Part shown: piece after piece, positions 1 to 8,800 of the stretch | Layout of the letters: the number at the start of each line of letters is the position of its first letter | Numbering within the stretch: the stretch's first letter is position 1 | NCBI RefSeq assembly: GCF_016801985.1 | Contig: NZ_JAEVLS010000001.1 | Location: 1,364,001-1,428,000, forward strand | Reading direction: 5' to 3' | DNA: 64,000 nucleotides | DNA from: Steroidobacter gossypii | GTDB taxonomy: Bacteria; Pseudomonadota; Gammaproteobacteria; Steroidobacterales; Steroidobacteraceae | Translations under genes and position numbers: made by a program | The notes under the pieces: generated by a model | Told to the model about the DNA's origin: nothing | What the model saw: only the letters and a program-made list of their open reading frames with translations | Database searches by the model: none

Positions 1-1019
1 GTCGTCGCGCTTTCCTCGGCGGAACACTTGCATCCGGCCTACTCTCCGCCGCGCCACTTACGGCGCTTGCGCAGGAGTCCAACACGGTTACCAAAACGGC
101 TCGCCGCATCAATACGCCGCTGCCGGCGATCGGGCTCGGCACCTTTCTCACATTCGACGCTCTTCCAGGCCAGTCGCGCGCGCACCTGGCGGAAGTGATG
201 CGACGATTCTGGGCCGCGGGCGGGCGCGTTATCGACACCTCGCCGCTCTACGGCATGGGTGAAGTGAACGTCGGCGACTTCGCCGCCGCACTCGGTATCG
301 GCGATCGACTGTTCATCACCAACAAAGTCTGGTCCACCGGCGAGTTCCTGGGTGACGACAGCCACGCACGTCGCAGCCTCGACGTTTCAATGCAGCGTCT
401 GTGGCGCGAGCGCATCGACGTCATGCAATGTCACAGCTTGGTGAACGCCGACGTGGTGGTGCCGCTGCTGAATGCGTGGAAAGCGGAAGGGAAGATCGGG
501 CATGTCGGAGTATCCCACCACGAACCCGACTATTTCTCGGCACTCGCACGCTGGGTGCAGAGAGACGACATCGACGTCGTTCAGGTGCATTACTCGATCC
601 ACACGCGACAGGCCGAGGAACGCATCCTGCCCGCTGCCGCTGAACGCGGCATCGCAGTGCTAGTCAACATGCCGTTCGAGAAGGCCAGGCTGTTCAGCAT
701 CGTGGCTGGCAGAGCGCTGCCTGATTTCGCCAGGGAGATCGGTGCGGAGAACTGGGCCCAGTTCTTCTTGAAATGGGTGGTCTCTCATCCGGCAGTTACG
801 TGCGCTTTGCCGGCTACGTCGAATCCGGAACATCTCAGTCAGAACATGGGTGCACTTCGCGGACCGCTACCGGATCGCGAGATGCGCGCCCGAATGGTCC
901 GTTACATGGAATCCATGCCCGGCTTCGCCACGCTTGCAGCCATGCCACCCTATCCAAACAAGCAGTACACGGGCGTTATCACACGGGCGCAGCGGGCGCT
1001 CAGGAAACATCAACAATGA
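1..1019 (+). CDS. Tat-exported aldo/keto reductase (5' partial)
   Basis: The reading frame is open from base 3 and the start codon lies left of the window. The first visible residues (RRAFLGG) match the Tat motif RRxFL and are followed by a hydrophobic, Ala-rich stretch ending at ALAQ, so the protein is probably exported folded. The mature part is an aldo/keto reductase. The catalytic tetrad can be read as Asp and Tyr in DTSPLYG, Lys in ITNKVW and His in MQCHS. The family reduces aldehydes and ketones with NAD(P)H; the substrate is unknown. The stop overlaps the start of the next gene (ATGA), so it is probably co-translated with the molybdenum aldehyde oxidoreductase downstream. The Tat call rests on a truncated N-terminus. 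Confidence 0.85.
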   Translation, partial: RRAFLGGTLASGLLSAAPLTALAQESNTVTKTARRINTPLPAIGLGTFLTFDALPGQSRAHLAEVMRRFWAAGGRVIDTSPLYGMGEVNVGDFAAALGIGDRLFITNKVWSTGEFLGDDSHARRSLDVSMQRLWRERIDVMQCHSLVNADVVVPLLNAWKAEGKIGHVGVSHHEPDYFSALARWVQRDDIDVVQVHYSIHTRQAEERILPAAAERGIAVLVNMPFEKARLFSIVAGRALPDFAREIGAENWAQFFLKWVVSHPAVTCALPATSNPEHLSQNMGALRGPLPDREMRARMVRYMESMPGFATLAAMPPYPNKQYTGVITRAQRALRKHQQ

Positions 1020-1594
1020 CCGATTCACTCTCCAGACGAGAATTTCTCGGCGCATCTGGCGCGGCAGTCGGCGTCGCATTGACGCCAGCAGGCGCCACGG
1101 CGGCCCCCAAAGGACGCACGGCTGAGCGCATGGTCGACGTGACCTGCAACGTGAACGGCCGTCCTGTCTCGGCTCACGTTGAAGCGCGCACCACGCTGCT
1201 CGATCACCTTCGGGAAAGAATGGACCTGACCGGCACAAAGAAAGGTTGCAACGAAGGCGCCTGCGGCGCCTGCACGGTGCTGGTCGATGGCAAGCGTATG
1301 AATGCCTGCCTGATACTGCTCGCCCAATGCGAGGGGCGCGCGATCACGACTGTCGAAGGCATCGCGCAGCCCGACGGCAGCCTCCATCCCGTTCAACAAG
1401 CGTTCATCGATCACGATGCATTCCAATGCGGGTTCTGTACCCCGGGACAGGTCGTTTCAGCGGCCGCTTGCATCGCCGAGGGACACGCCACCAGCGAGGC
1501 GAGCGTGCGTGAATGGATGAGCGGCAATCTGTGCCGCTGCTCGGCGTATCCACAGATCACCGCGGCCGTGCTCGCCGCTGCTAGACGGGCGTGA
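1016..1594 (+). CDS. Molybdenum aldehyde oxidoreductase, 2Fe-2S subunit (PaoA-like), Tat signal
   Basis: 192 residues. The start at 1016 was chosen because it gives a Tat signal (SRREFLGA) and a 4-base overlap with the reductase stop; a longer frame from 773 would run through the upstream gene. The N-terminal plant-type 2Fe-2S domain has Cys at CNEGACGAC and a later Cys. The C-terminal helical 2Fe-2S domain has CGFCTPGQ and CRC. This subunit passes electrons from the molybdenum site to FAD in xanthine dehydrogenase-family enzymes. The Tat signal and the gene order (2Fe-2S, FAD, Mo) match the periplasmic PaoABC (YagTSR) aldehyde oxidoreductase rather than cytoplasmic xanthine dehydrogenase. 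Confidence 0.9.
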   Translation: MTDSLSRREFLGASGAAVGVALTPAGATAAPKGRTAERMVDVTCNVNGRPVSAHVEARTTLLDHLRERMDLTGTKKGCNEGACGACTVLVDGKRMNACLILLAQCEGRAITTVEGIAQPDGSLHPVQQAFIDHDAFQCGFCTPGQVVSAAACIAEGHATSEASVREWMSGNLCRCSAYPQITAAVLAAARRA

Positions 1595-2643
1595 ACGAGG
1601 CAGCCAGCATGCAAAACTTTTCTTATGTTTCTGCCGCGCGACCCGAGGAAGCCGTGAAGGCGCTGGGCCGCGGCTGTGCATTCATCGCGGGCGGCACCGA
1701 GCTGCTGAATTGGATGCGCCTGGGTATTGCGACTCCGGACACGCTCATCGATATCGGCGGGATGGAAGGCCATTCGCGGATCGAACGCACAGGCGACCAC
1801 TTGATCATCGGGGCGCTCGCGACCTTGAACGAAGTCGGCGAACATCCGCTGGTCCGCGCCCATGCGACCGTACTGGCCGATGCATGCTTGAAGGCGGCTT
1901 CTCCACAGATCAGGAATCGAGCGACCCTCGGCGGGAATGTTCTGCAAAAGACGCGATGCGCCTATTTCCGATCGGAGACTCCGCTGCCTTGGGGTTGCAA
2001 CAAGCGCTCGCCAGGCTCGGGCTGCGCAGCCCGCGACGGCTTGAACGAACTTCACGCTGTGCTCGGTTGGGCCGATCATTGCGTGGCAACGCATCCATCG
2101 GATCCTGCCGTGGCGCTCGCATGCCTCGATGCGAGCGCCGAAGTGATGGGCAAGCGCCGACGCATGCTGCCGATGACCGATTTCCATGTGAGCCAGGTGG
2201 AAGCGCAGGCGATGTTCAAAGCGGCGGGCACGGGTTCGCTGTTACCTGCGCATGAAGCGCAGATCGAAACGCGGCTGGCTCGCGATGAACTGATCCTGGC
2301 CTATCACATTCCCATCCATGACGGCGAACGCTCCGCCTATTTGAAGGTGCGCGAACGAGAGAGTTATGAATACGCACTGGTTTCGGCTGCAGCCACGGTA
2401 GCTCTGGATGGTGGATTGATTACGCGCGCTCGCATCGCACTCGGCTCGGTCGCGCAGAAGCCATGGCGGCTGGTCGAAACGGAAGCGGCCTTGATCGGTC
2501 GGCGCCTGGTGCGGGAAGAAATATCGGCGGCGCTCCGGACGCTGTTCGAACAGGCTCGCCCGCTTGCACATAACGAGTACAAGGTGCAGCTCGCGGCGAA
2601 CGCCGCGTTGCGGGCCGTGCTCGCAGCAGGAGGCGTATCATGA
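1591..2643 (+). CDS. Molybdenum aldehyde oxidoreductase, FAD subunit (PaoB-like)
   Basis: 350 residues, GTG start at 1591 overlapping the previous stop (GTGA); an in-frame ATG lies at 1609. The FAD-binding PP-loop motifs are readable as AGGTELL near residue 30 and LGGNVLQKTRC near residue 110. Between the flavin subdomains is an insert with several Cys (TRC, WGC, SGC, DHC) and CNKRSPGSGC, as in PaoB and 4-hydroxybenzoyl-CoA reductase subunits that carry an extra 4Fe-4S cluster. It has no signal of its own, so by analogy the complex would be exported through the 2Fe-2S partner. The stop overlaps the molybdenum subunit by 4 bases. Confidence 0.88.
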   Translation: MNEAASMQNFSYVSAARPEEAVKALGRGCAFIAGGTELLNWMRLGIATPDTLIDIGGMEGHSRIERTGDHLIIGALATLNEVGEHPLVRAHATVLADACLKAASPQIRNRATLGGNVLQKTRCAYFRSETPLPWGCNKRSPGSGCAARDGLNELHAVLGWADHCVATHPSDPAVALACLDASAEVMGKRRRMLPMTDFHVSQVEAQAMFKAAGTGSLLPAHEAQIETRLARDELILAYHIPIHDGERSAYLKVRERESYEYALVSAAATVALDGGLITRARIALGSVAQKPWRLVETEAALIGRRLVREEISAALRTLFEQARPLAHNEYKVQLAANAALRAVLAAGGVS

Positions 2644-4772
2644 TCGGCCGCTCGATCACCCGACTCGAGGGGCACGCGAAAGTCACCGGCAAGGCGCGTT
2701 ACGCGGCCGACAACAACCTGGCTCGGGTACTGCATGCTGTGCTCGTCGGCGCACCCATTGCGAATGGCAGAGTGTTGTCGATCGACACCGAAGCGGCGCA
2801 GCGGGTGCGCGGTGTCGTACGAGTATTGACACATTCAGACATGCCGCGGTTCGGCGCGGTGTCATTTCCATCCGCCATTCTCAAGCTGCCCATGCAGGAC
2901 GATGTGATCAGGCACGAGGGCACACCGGTCGCGATCGTGCTCGCCGAATCTCTGGAGAGCGCCGAAGAGGGTGCCGGCGCGGTCGTGGTCCGCGCTCGAT
3001 CGGAGTCGCCCCTGGTGCCTCGCGACAGCGCAGGCGAAACGCCCGTTCGTATGGGTTTTGGAGAAGATCTGAACAGAGGTGACGTTCCAGGCGCGTTGCA
3101 ACGGGCAGCGCACCGAGTCGAGCAGAGATTCATTCAGCCCGCCCGTCATCACAATCCGATGGAGCCCTCGGCGACGGTGGCGGAATGGTTCGGCGACACG
3201 CTGTTTCTTTACGACTCGGTCCAGGCAGGCTTCAATCTGCCGCCGGTGATGGCCGCCGTTTTCGGCATCGATGCAAAGAATGTGCGAGTCATCGCTCCTC
3301 ATACCGGCGGTGGATTCGGTTGCAAGGGCTGGGTGTGGCCGCACGAGATTCTTGCGGCGGCGGCGGCGCGAGTCGCCGGGCGGCCGGTCAAGTTAGTGCT
3401 TACGCGTGCGCAGATGTATGCGAACGTCGGCTATCAGCCCCTGGTGCGACAGGACATCGCGCTCGGCTGCGATGCGGAAGGCAAGCTCGCCGCGCTTCGT
3501 CACGACGTGGTGAATACCACCTCCATCGTGGAGACCTGGACCGAAGCTGCGACCGAAATTTCCAGAGGCCTGTACGCGGTCCCGGCGTTGCAACTGACGC
3601 AGCGTGTGGAACGAGTGCATGCGAATCTGCCGACCGCGATGCGGGCACCCGCCGAAGGACCTGGCAGCTGGGCGCTGGAGAGCGCAATGGATGAGCTTGC
3701 ACTGCTGCTGCGAATGGATCCTCTGGATCTGCGGCTCGCCAACTATGCGCAGACCGATCCGGTTCACGGCAAGCCCTGGTCCTCGAACAAACTGCGAGAA
3801 GCCTACGCCGAAGGTGCACGTCTGTTCGGCTGGCGCGAACGTGGGCAGCTGCCTCGTCACGATGGACCTTGGAGGATCGGGTTCGGAATGGCGGCGTGTA
3901 CGATGACCACCTTTCGTCATCCGGCGGCGGCGCGCGTGCGGCTCCAGGATGACGGCGGGGCTGTGGTGGAAGCCGGCACTCACGATATCGGCACGGGAAC
4001 GACAACCATCCTTCCGCAGATCTGCGCGGACACGCTCGGCATCGATGTCGCTCGCGTCTCGATCCAGCATGGCGATACCACGTTGCCCGACGCCGGTCCG
4101 GTGTACGGATCCTCGGCAACCATGGGGGTCGGCAGCGCAGTGATGCTGGCGGCGCGAGACGCGCTGGCCAAAGTCGCACGACTTGCGAGAGAGCCGGTGG
4201 AAACCCTCGACTTCGCAGCGGCCATGCGCAGGATCGGTGTGGCCGAGATCGTCGGTGACGGACGCTTCGCTCTGCCCGGCAATGCCTCATTCAATGCCGA
4301 CGGGGCGGGTACGCCGGATGCGATGCGCACCTGGGGCGCCGTGTTTCTGGAGGTCGGCGTGGATCCCGACCTGGGCCTGGTGAGATTGCGTCGCGCAGTC
4401 GGCAGTTACTCGGCGGGCCGCATCGTCAATCCGCTCACCGCCCGCAGCCAGATCACCGGCGGCATCATCTGGGAATGGGGCAAGGCGACCATGGAGCAAA
4501 GCTTGCAGGAGCCGCGGCATGGGCGATGGCTGGCCAAAAACCTGTCCAATGTCGCGATCCCAGTGAATGCAGATATTCCTGCGGCGATCACCGTGCATTT
4601 CGTCGAAGAGCACGACGAACACGCCAGTCCCTTGGGCGCCAAGGGGATCGGAGAGCTCGGTGCGACCGGCGTCGCGGCGGCTGTTGCCAACGCGGTGTTC
4701 GACGCGGTCGGCATCCGGGTGCGCGAGCTGCCGATACTGCCTTCCAAGTTGATCCGCGACCTGTCGAGTTGA
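2640..4772 (+). CDS. Molybdenum aldehyde oxidoreductase, molybdopterin subunit (PaoC-like)
   Basis: 710 residues, close to the usual length for PaoC-type large subunits. It holds the molybdenum cofactor and the active site for oxidising aldehydes (or related carbonyl or N-heterocyclic compounds) to acids. Visible family motifs are TGKARYAAD at the N-terminus, GGGFGCKGW near residue 225 and the catalytic Glu in GAKGIGELG near residue 665. It forms a tight operon with the two electron-transfer subunits. No PaoD/XdhC-type maturation gene follows in the window, so the Mo-insertion chaperone must lie elsewhere. The substrate cannot be told from sequence. Confidence 0.9.
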   Translation: MIGRSITRLEGHAKVTGKARYAADNNLARVLHAVLVGAPIANGRVLSIDTEAAQRVRGVVRVLTHSDMPRFGAVSFPSAILKLPMQDDVIRHEGTPVAIVLAESLESAEEGAGAVVVRARSESPLVPRDSAGETPVRMGFGEDLNRGDVPGALQRAAHRVEQRFIQPARHHNPMEPSATVAEWFGDTLFLYDSVQAGFNLPPVMAAVFGIDAKNVRVIAPHTGGGFGCKGWVWPHEILAAAAARVAGRPVKLVLTRAQMYANVGYQPLVRQDIALGCDAEGKLAALRHDVVNTTSIVETWTEAATEISRGLYAVPALQLTQRVERVHANLPTAMRAPAEGPGSWALESAMDELALLLRMDPLDLRLANYAQTDPVHGKPWSSNKLREAYAEGARLFGWRERGQLPRHDGPWRIGFGMAACTMTTFRHPAAARVRLQDDGGAVVEAGTHDIGTGTTTILPQICADTLGIDVARVSIQHGDTTLPDAGPVYGSSATMGVGSAVMLAARDALAKVARLAREPVETLDFAAAMRRIGVAEIVGDGRFALPGNASFNADGAGTPDAMRTWGAVFLEVGVDPDLGLVRLRRAVGSYSAGRIVNPLTARSQITGGIIWEWGKATMEQSLQEPRHGRWLAKNLSNVAIPVNADIPAAITVHFVEEHDEHASPLGAKGIGELGATGVAAAVANAVFDAVGIRVRELPILPSKLIRDLSS

Positions 4773-4774
4773 GG

Positions 4775-6034
4775 TCAGCCGGTCATGCCGAGTGCCAGCA
4801 ACAGGATGCCGAACATGATCAGCACGAAAAAGATCATGATGCTCAGCAGGAACAGCCTCAGCCACGTGCCAAAGCGGGACAGGCGGTACGCGTAGCGCAG
4901 TTGCTTGTAAAGATGCAGAGGCGGAATGACGGCAAGTGCGGTGCCCCAGATGGCCGCGCTGATGCCGAGCGTTGCAGCCAGCGACAGCAGCACCACGAAC
5001 AGCATCATGAAGCTGATCGAATACGTGATGAAGACGGCGTGGTCGTAGGCGTGAATGTCCCGTCGCCAGAAAAACAGCAGCCACATGAACGGTACGCTGA
5101 GCGGGATCAGCGCCCAGGAATATTTGTAACCGGCGGTCTTGAGTTTGTAGGCGACCAGCGCGGGATTGTCGCCAGCGTCTTTCAAGGCGTCTTCGATGCG
5201 CCCGAATGGGCTGGCGGTCGCGGCGGCTGAATTGTCCGCGGACGCTGGATCGTCAGCAGCTTCCCCAGACGGCGCCGACTCGACGGCCGGTGGCTCGATC
5301 GGTAACTCGTTACCCTCCGCGATGGCTTTGGCGCGCTCCACCTGTCGTTGCGGAAACTCGGCCATCCGGCTCATGTCGCCGGAGAGCATCGCGTCCATGA
5401 CTTCACGCGCCGACAGCAATCCGTTGAGATCTTCCAGCGTCTTGGTGCGCTCCGCGGCGGACAAGGGCTGTTCCTGGAGTTTTTCCTGGAGCGCTTCGAT
5501 CCTGTCGTCGAGGTCGTCGATATTGGTGACGATGTTCTCTCGATATTGCTCCTGAATGCCGAGCGGATCGTCCGGCACGGTCATGGTGTCGCTGGTGAAA
5601 GGGAACACCGCGAACATCACGAACACCGAGAACAGATACAGCGCCATGGGCGAGACGAACTTGGCGCGTTCGCCGTCGATGTACCGTCGCGTCAGCCGGC
5701 CGGGGCGCAGGAACAGTTCCGGAAGCGTGTTCCACACCTTGCCTTCGAAATGAAATACGCCATGCAGAATGTCATGGCCCAGTGACAGCAGGCTGCGATG
5801 AGGATGCGCGGTCTGTCCGCAGCTCGCGCAATATGCACCGGCGAGCTCGGCGCCGCAGTTTAAGCAGGCGGCATGTCCTTCTTTTTTGCGGCCTTCATTG
5901 TTGGGGCTCTCTTTGCCAGGGCCTTCCCCGCTGTGGCTTTCTTTGCTTTGGGCTTCGCCCGCGGCAGGTTCGACGGCGCGCGCCACAACGCCGCCGGTGA
6001 TGACATCCGCCGCTGCTTCCCCATGTCCTTCCAT
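4775..6034 (-). CDS. DUF3667 zinc-ribbon membrane protein
   Basis: 419 residues. A Lys/Glu-rich N-terminal tail is followed near residues 58-73 by a zinc ribbon with two CxxC pairs (CLNCG and CASCG). Then comes the family signature of a HRSLLSLGHD-type segment and LRPGRLTRRYIDGERAKFVSP, leading into the first membrane span. A long hydrophilic insert rich in Glu and Ala (about residues 165-290) separates it from several C-terminal spans. Function is unknown for the family. It converges on the molybdenum operon with a 2-base gap, so the two transcripts must end back to back. Confidence 0.8.
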   Translation of the reverse strand: MEGHGEAAADVITGGVVARAVEPAAGEAQSKESHSGEGPGKESPNNEGRKKEGHAACLNCGAELAGAYCASCGQTAHPHRSLLSLGHDILHGVFHFEGKVWNTLPELFLRPGRLTRRYIDGERAKFVSPMALYLFSVFVMFAVFPFTSDTMTVPDDPLGIQEQYRENIVTNIDDLDDRIEALQEKLQEQPLSAAERTKTLEDLNGLLSAREVMDAMLSGDMSRMAEFPQRQVERAKAIAEGNELPIEPPAVESAPSGEAADDPASADNSAAATASPFGRIEDALKDAGDNPALVAYKLKTAGYKYSWALIPLSVPFMWLLFFWRRDIHAYDHAVFITYSISFMMLFVVLLSLAATLGISAAIWGTALAVIPPLHLYKQLRYAYRLSRFGTWLRLFLLSIMIFFVLIMFGILLLALGMTG

Positions 6035-6074
6035 GGACCGAAATCTACCACTTCGCGCAGCCCGAAGCCTGTGC

Positions 6075-7745
6075 TCAGGTTCGGTCGCTGCCGAACCGCA
6101 CCTGTCCGTCCACCAGGGTGCTCAACACCTTGGCCCGCTCGATCTGTTCGGGGGCGCAGCGGGTGAGATCGGTATCCAGGATGACCAGGTCGGCCAAATA
6201 GCCGGGCGCGATCAGGCCGAGGCGATCTTCCTGAAAGCCGGCGTAAGCATTGGCGGTCGTATACGCGGTCAGCGATTCCTGCACGGTGATGCGCTCTTGC
6301 GGCACCCAGCCGCTGGGATTCGCACCGTCGATGGTTCGCCGAAGCACGGCGGCCGAAATGCCCAGCAATGGATCCATCGGCGCGACCGGCCAATCCGAAC
6401 CGAACGTGACCTTGGCCTTGGCGTCGAGCAGCGAGCGGATCGCCCAAGCGCCGTGCAAACGCTCCGGCCCCAGCGGCTTGATGGCCCAGCGCCCATCGTC
6501 GATGACATGGTACGGCTGCATGGACGCAATCACGTTCAGCCTGGCAAAGCGGGGCACGTCGCTGGCCAGCAGATGCTGAGCGTGCTCGATGCGGAAGCGA
6601 CGGTCGCGGGCGCCGTTCTTCCGCATGGCTGCCTCGAACATGCCGAGCACCTGATCGTTCCCTTCGTCGCCGATGGCGTGCACCGTGATGTGCAAGCCGG
6701 CTGCGTCCGCGCTCAGAATCAGTTCGCGTAACTTCTCCGGCGGCGTGCGATAGATACCGTGACTTGCCGGATCGTCCGCATATGGTTCGCGGAACACAGC
6801 AGTGCGGGATCCAAGCGAGCCGTCGACCAGACCTTTCAGCCCGCCCCAGCGCACCCAGTCGTCGCCGCGTCCTTCCGCCTTGACCAGCGCATCGAGCTCG
6901 CGCCAATCCTCCAGCGGCACGAAGGAATAAAACCGCATGCCGACTTTGTGCTGCTGGCGCAAACGGCGCAACGAATCGTGCGTGACCCAGTCGAGCTCGG
7001 TCACATGCACCTGTGTGACGCCCTTCGACAAAGCATGCGCTGTACCCACGCCAATCGCTGCGTCGATATCGGCGTGGCCAGGCCGAGGAATCACGCCATC
7101 CAAAAGATTCTTGGCTTTGTCCTTGATCAGCCCGGTGGGCTCGCCGTGCGCATCGCGCATGATCAAACCGCCTTCGGGATCGGGCGTGTTGCGATCGATG
7201 CGAGCCAGTTTCAGCGCCAGCGAATTCAACAACGCGACGTGCTGATCGAGTCTCACTACCGCCACCGGCGTGCCGGGCGTGACTGCATCGATCCATTGCT
7301 TCGAGGGCAGTTCGCCGCCCCACATCTGTTCGTCCCAATTGCCCCCTTGCAGCCACTGGCCGGGTCGGAGCGCCTTGGCAGCCTCCGCGATGCGCCCGAC
7401 GAACTCCTCGCGTGTCTTGGCGGTGCGCAGCTCGGGCGAGCTCAGTCCGAAAGAAGCACGCAGGAAATGCGTGTGATTGTCGATGAATCCCGGCATGACG
7501 AACGCGCCACGCAAATCGACGAGGCGTGTGCTTTTGCTGGCGAGCTTGCGGACACGCTCAGAATCGCCGACGACTGCTACGCGATTGCCAGAGATGCCGA
7601 TGGCGCCGGCGAGCGGAACATCGCGCTGACCGGTCCAGACCTTCGCGTTGATATAGGCGAGATCGAGTGGCCGGCCCGCCGCGACGAGCTGGCGCGTAGC
7701 GAGCAGCGCACCCGTGCCCAACAGCACGTCACGTCGATTGATCAC
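6075..7745 (-). CDS. YtcJ/NfdA-type metal-dependent amidohydrolase, exported
   Basis: 556 residues. The GTG start at 7745 overlaps the LysR stop (GTGA). An N-terminal NRRDVLLGTG followed by a hydrophobic stretch looks like a Tat or Sec signal, which is not universal in this family. The amidohydrolase-3 barrel has the metal-binding HxH in FIDNHTHF near residue 91, His in HVTELD and HAIGDEGN, and the late Asp in FGSDWPVAPMDP. Relatives hydrolyse amides, N-formyl groups or hydantoin-like rings; the substrate here is unknown. Co-transcription with the LysR gene suggests linked control. Confidence 0.85.
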   Translation of the reverse strand: MINRRDVLLGTGALLATRQLVAAGRPLDLAYINAKVWTGQRDVPLAGAIGISGNRVAVVGDSERVRKLASKSTRLVDLRGAFVMPGFIDNHTHFLRASFGLSSPELRTAKTREEFVGRIAEAAKALRPGQWLQGGNWDEQMWGGELPSKQWIDAVTPGTPVAVVRLDQHVALLNSLALKLARIDRNTPDPEGGLIMRDAHGEPTGLIKDKAKNLLDGVIPRPGHADIDAAIGVGTAHALSKGVTQVHVTELDWVTHDSLRRLRQQHKVGMRFYSFVPLEDWRELDALVKAEGRGDDWVRWGGLKGLVDGSLGSRTAVFREPYADDPASHGIYRTPPEKLRELILSADAAGLHITVHAIGDEGNDQVLGMFEAAMRKNGARDRRFRIEHAQHLLASDVPRFARLNVIASMQPYHVIDDGRWAIKPLGPERLHGAWAIRSLLDAKAKVTFGSDWPVAPMDPLLGISAAVLRRTIDGANPSGWVPQERITVQESLTAYTTANAYAGFQEDRLGLIAPGYLADLVILDTDLTRCAPEQIERAKVLSTLVDGQVRFGSDRT

Positions 7746-8701
7746 AGCAGGTCTCCTGGCGTCGGCGTGCCGTTGATGCTCGGTGCGAGAAGCTTGGCTT
7801 GTGCGTCCAGCTCTTTTAGAAACAAACGCGCCGCCGGGGATAGCGAACGCGCGGCATGCGTGACGATGCCGATCGAGCGCGCCACCGTCGGATTGCGCAG
7901 CTTACGATACGCGAGTGTCGGCGAATCCAACTGCGCCAACGTGAGTCGACTGAGGGCGCTGATGCCCAGCCCGGCATTCACCAGGCTGCCGATGGTGGTC
8001 GGCTGTTTGCAATTGAATAGCGGCTCGGCGGCCACGCCGGCTTCTTCCATGGCCCGATCGATCATCGCGCGCAGGCCGGTTTCCGGGGAGAGAATCACAA
8101 AGGAGCGAGTCGCGAACACGGACCAGTCGTGCTCCTCACGATGCGAGAGCATGTCGTCGTTGCGACAGACCAGCACGACCTCATCGCGCAACAAGGGTCG
8201 ATAGCGCAGGTCGCTGCTGATCGGCGGCGGTGTCGACAGTCCGATATCGGCGCGACAATCCAGCACCGCACGATGCACTGGCGTACCCACGTCCTCCCAG
8301 ATTTGGATGCGCACGTCCGGGTGACGCTCGCGATAGCTCACGATCGTGCTTGGCAATAGCAAGGCGGCGACCGACGGGAACGCGGCGATTCGCACTACGC
8401 CCTGACGACCGGCGACGAAGTCGTCGAACTCCGCGAACACTTCCTGATATTCGTTGATGAGCCGGCGCGCCAGTGGTTCGAGCCGCTCGCCCGCTGGCGT
8501 CAGGCGCAGCTTGCGGGTGTCGCGATCGAACAGGCGGGTGCCCAGTTTGCTTTCGATCTGCTGGATGGTGCGGCTGAGCGCCGGCTGCGATACGCCGAGC
8601 GCCTCGGCGGCGTCGCCGAAGCTGCCGGTATCGGCCAGCGTCAAAAATGCCGAGAGTTGTTGCAGGTTCAGGCGCGATTGCATCGAGACGAACTGTTTCA
8701 T
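7742..8701 (-). CDS. LysR-family transcriptional regulator
   Basis: 319 residues with an N-terminal winged helix-turn-helix (LQQLSAFLTLADTGSFGDAA, then VSQPALSRTIQQIE) and a C-terminal substrate-binding fold for an inducer. The start at 8701 is the first Met; Met7 at 8683 is an alternative. It overlaps the amidohydrolase start, so both come from one transcript. It is divergent from the CoA-transferase operon across 99 bases, the usual layout for a LysR regulator that controls its neighbour. It may therefore regulate the amidohydrolase, the CoA-transferase/permease/dehydrogenase operon, or both. Confidence 0.9.
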   Translation of the reverse strand: MKQFVSMQSRLNLQQLSAFLTLADTGSFGDAAEALGVSQPALSRTIQQIESKLGTRLFDRDTRKLRLTPAGERLEPLARRLINEYQEVFAEFDDFVAGRQGVVRIAAFPSVAALLLPSTIVSYRERHPDVRIQIWEDVGTPVHRAVLDCRADIGLSTPPPISSDLRYRPLLRDEVVLVCRNDDMLSHREEHDWSVFATRSFVILSPETGLRAMIDRAMEEAGVAAEPLFNCKQPTTIGSLVNAGLGISALSRLTLAQLDSPTLAYRKLRNPTVARSIGIVTHAARSLSPAARLFLKELDAQAKLLAPSINGTPTPGDLL

Positions 8702-8786
8702 GGTCCGTCACGGATCGGCAATACCTTTCAGCCCGGCTATGCATAAATAACCGCCGCTGCATTGCTGTCCCGGCGGGCAGCGGCCG

Positions 8787-8792
8787 TATGCT
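8787..8792 (+). promoter_or_regulatory. Possible -10 element (TATGCT) for a leaderless start
   Basis: TATGCT lies 8 bases before the ATG at 8801, and no Shine-Dalgarno sequence is visible. Transcription would then begin at or within a few bases of the ATG. The -35 is weak (TTGCTG at 8762 would need a 19-base spacer). An AGCGGC/GCCGCT inverted repeat also spans the site and could bind a regulator. Confidence 0.3.
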
Positions 8793-8800
8793 CAGCCGCT

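Noticed and set aside
773-1015. Longer N-terminus for the 2Fe-2S subunit
   Set aside because: It would overlap the aldo/keto reductase in another frame and bury the Tat motif; the ATG at 1016 gives a normal Tat signal and a 4-base overlap.
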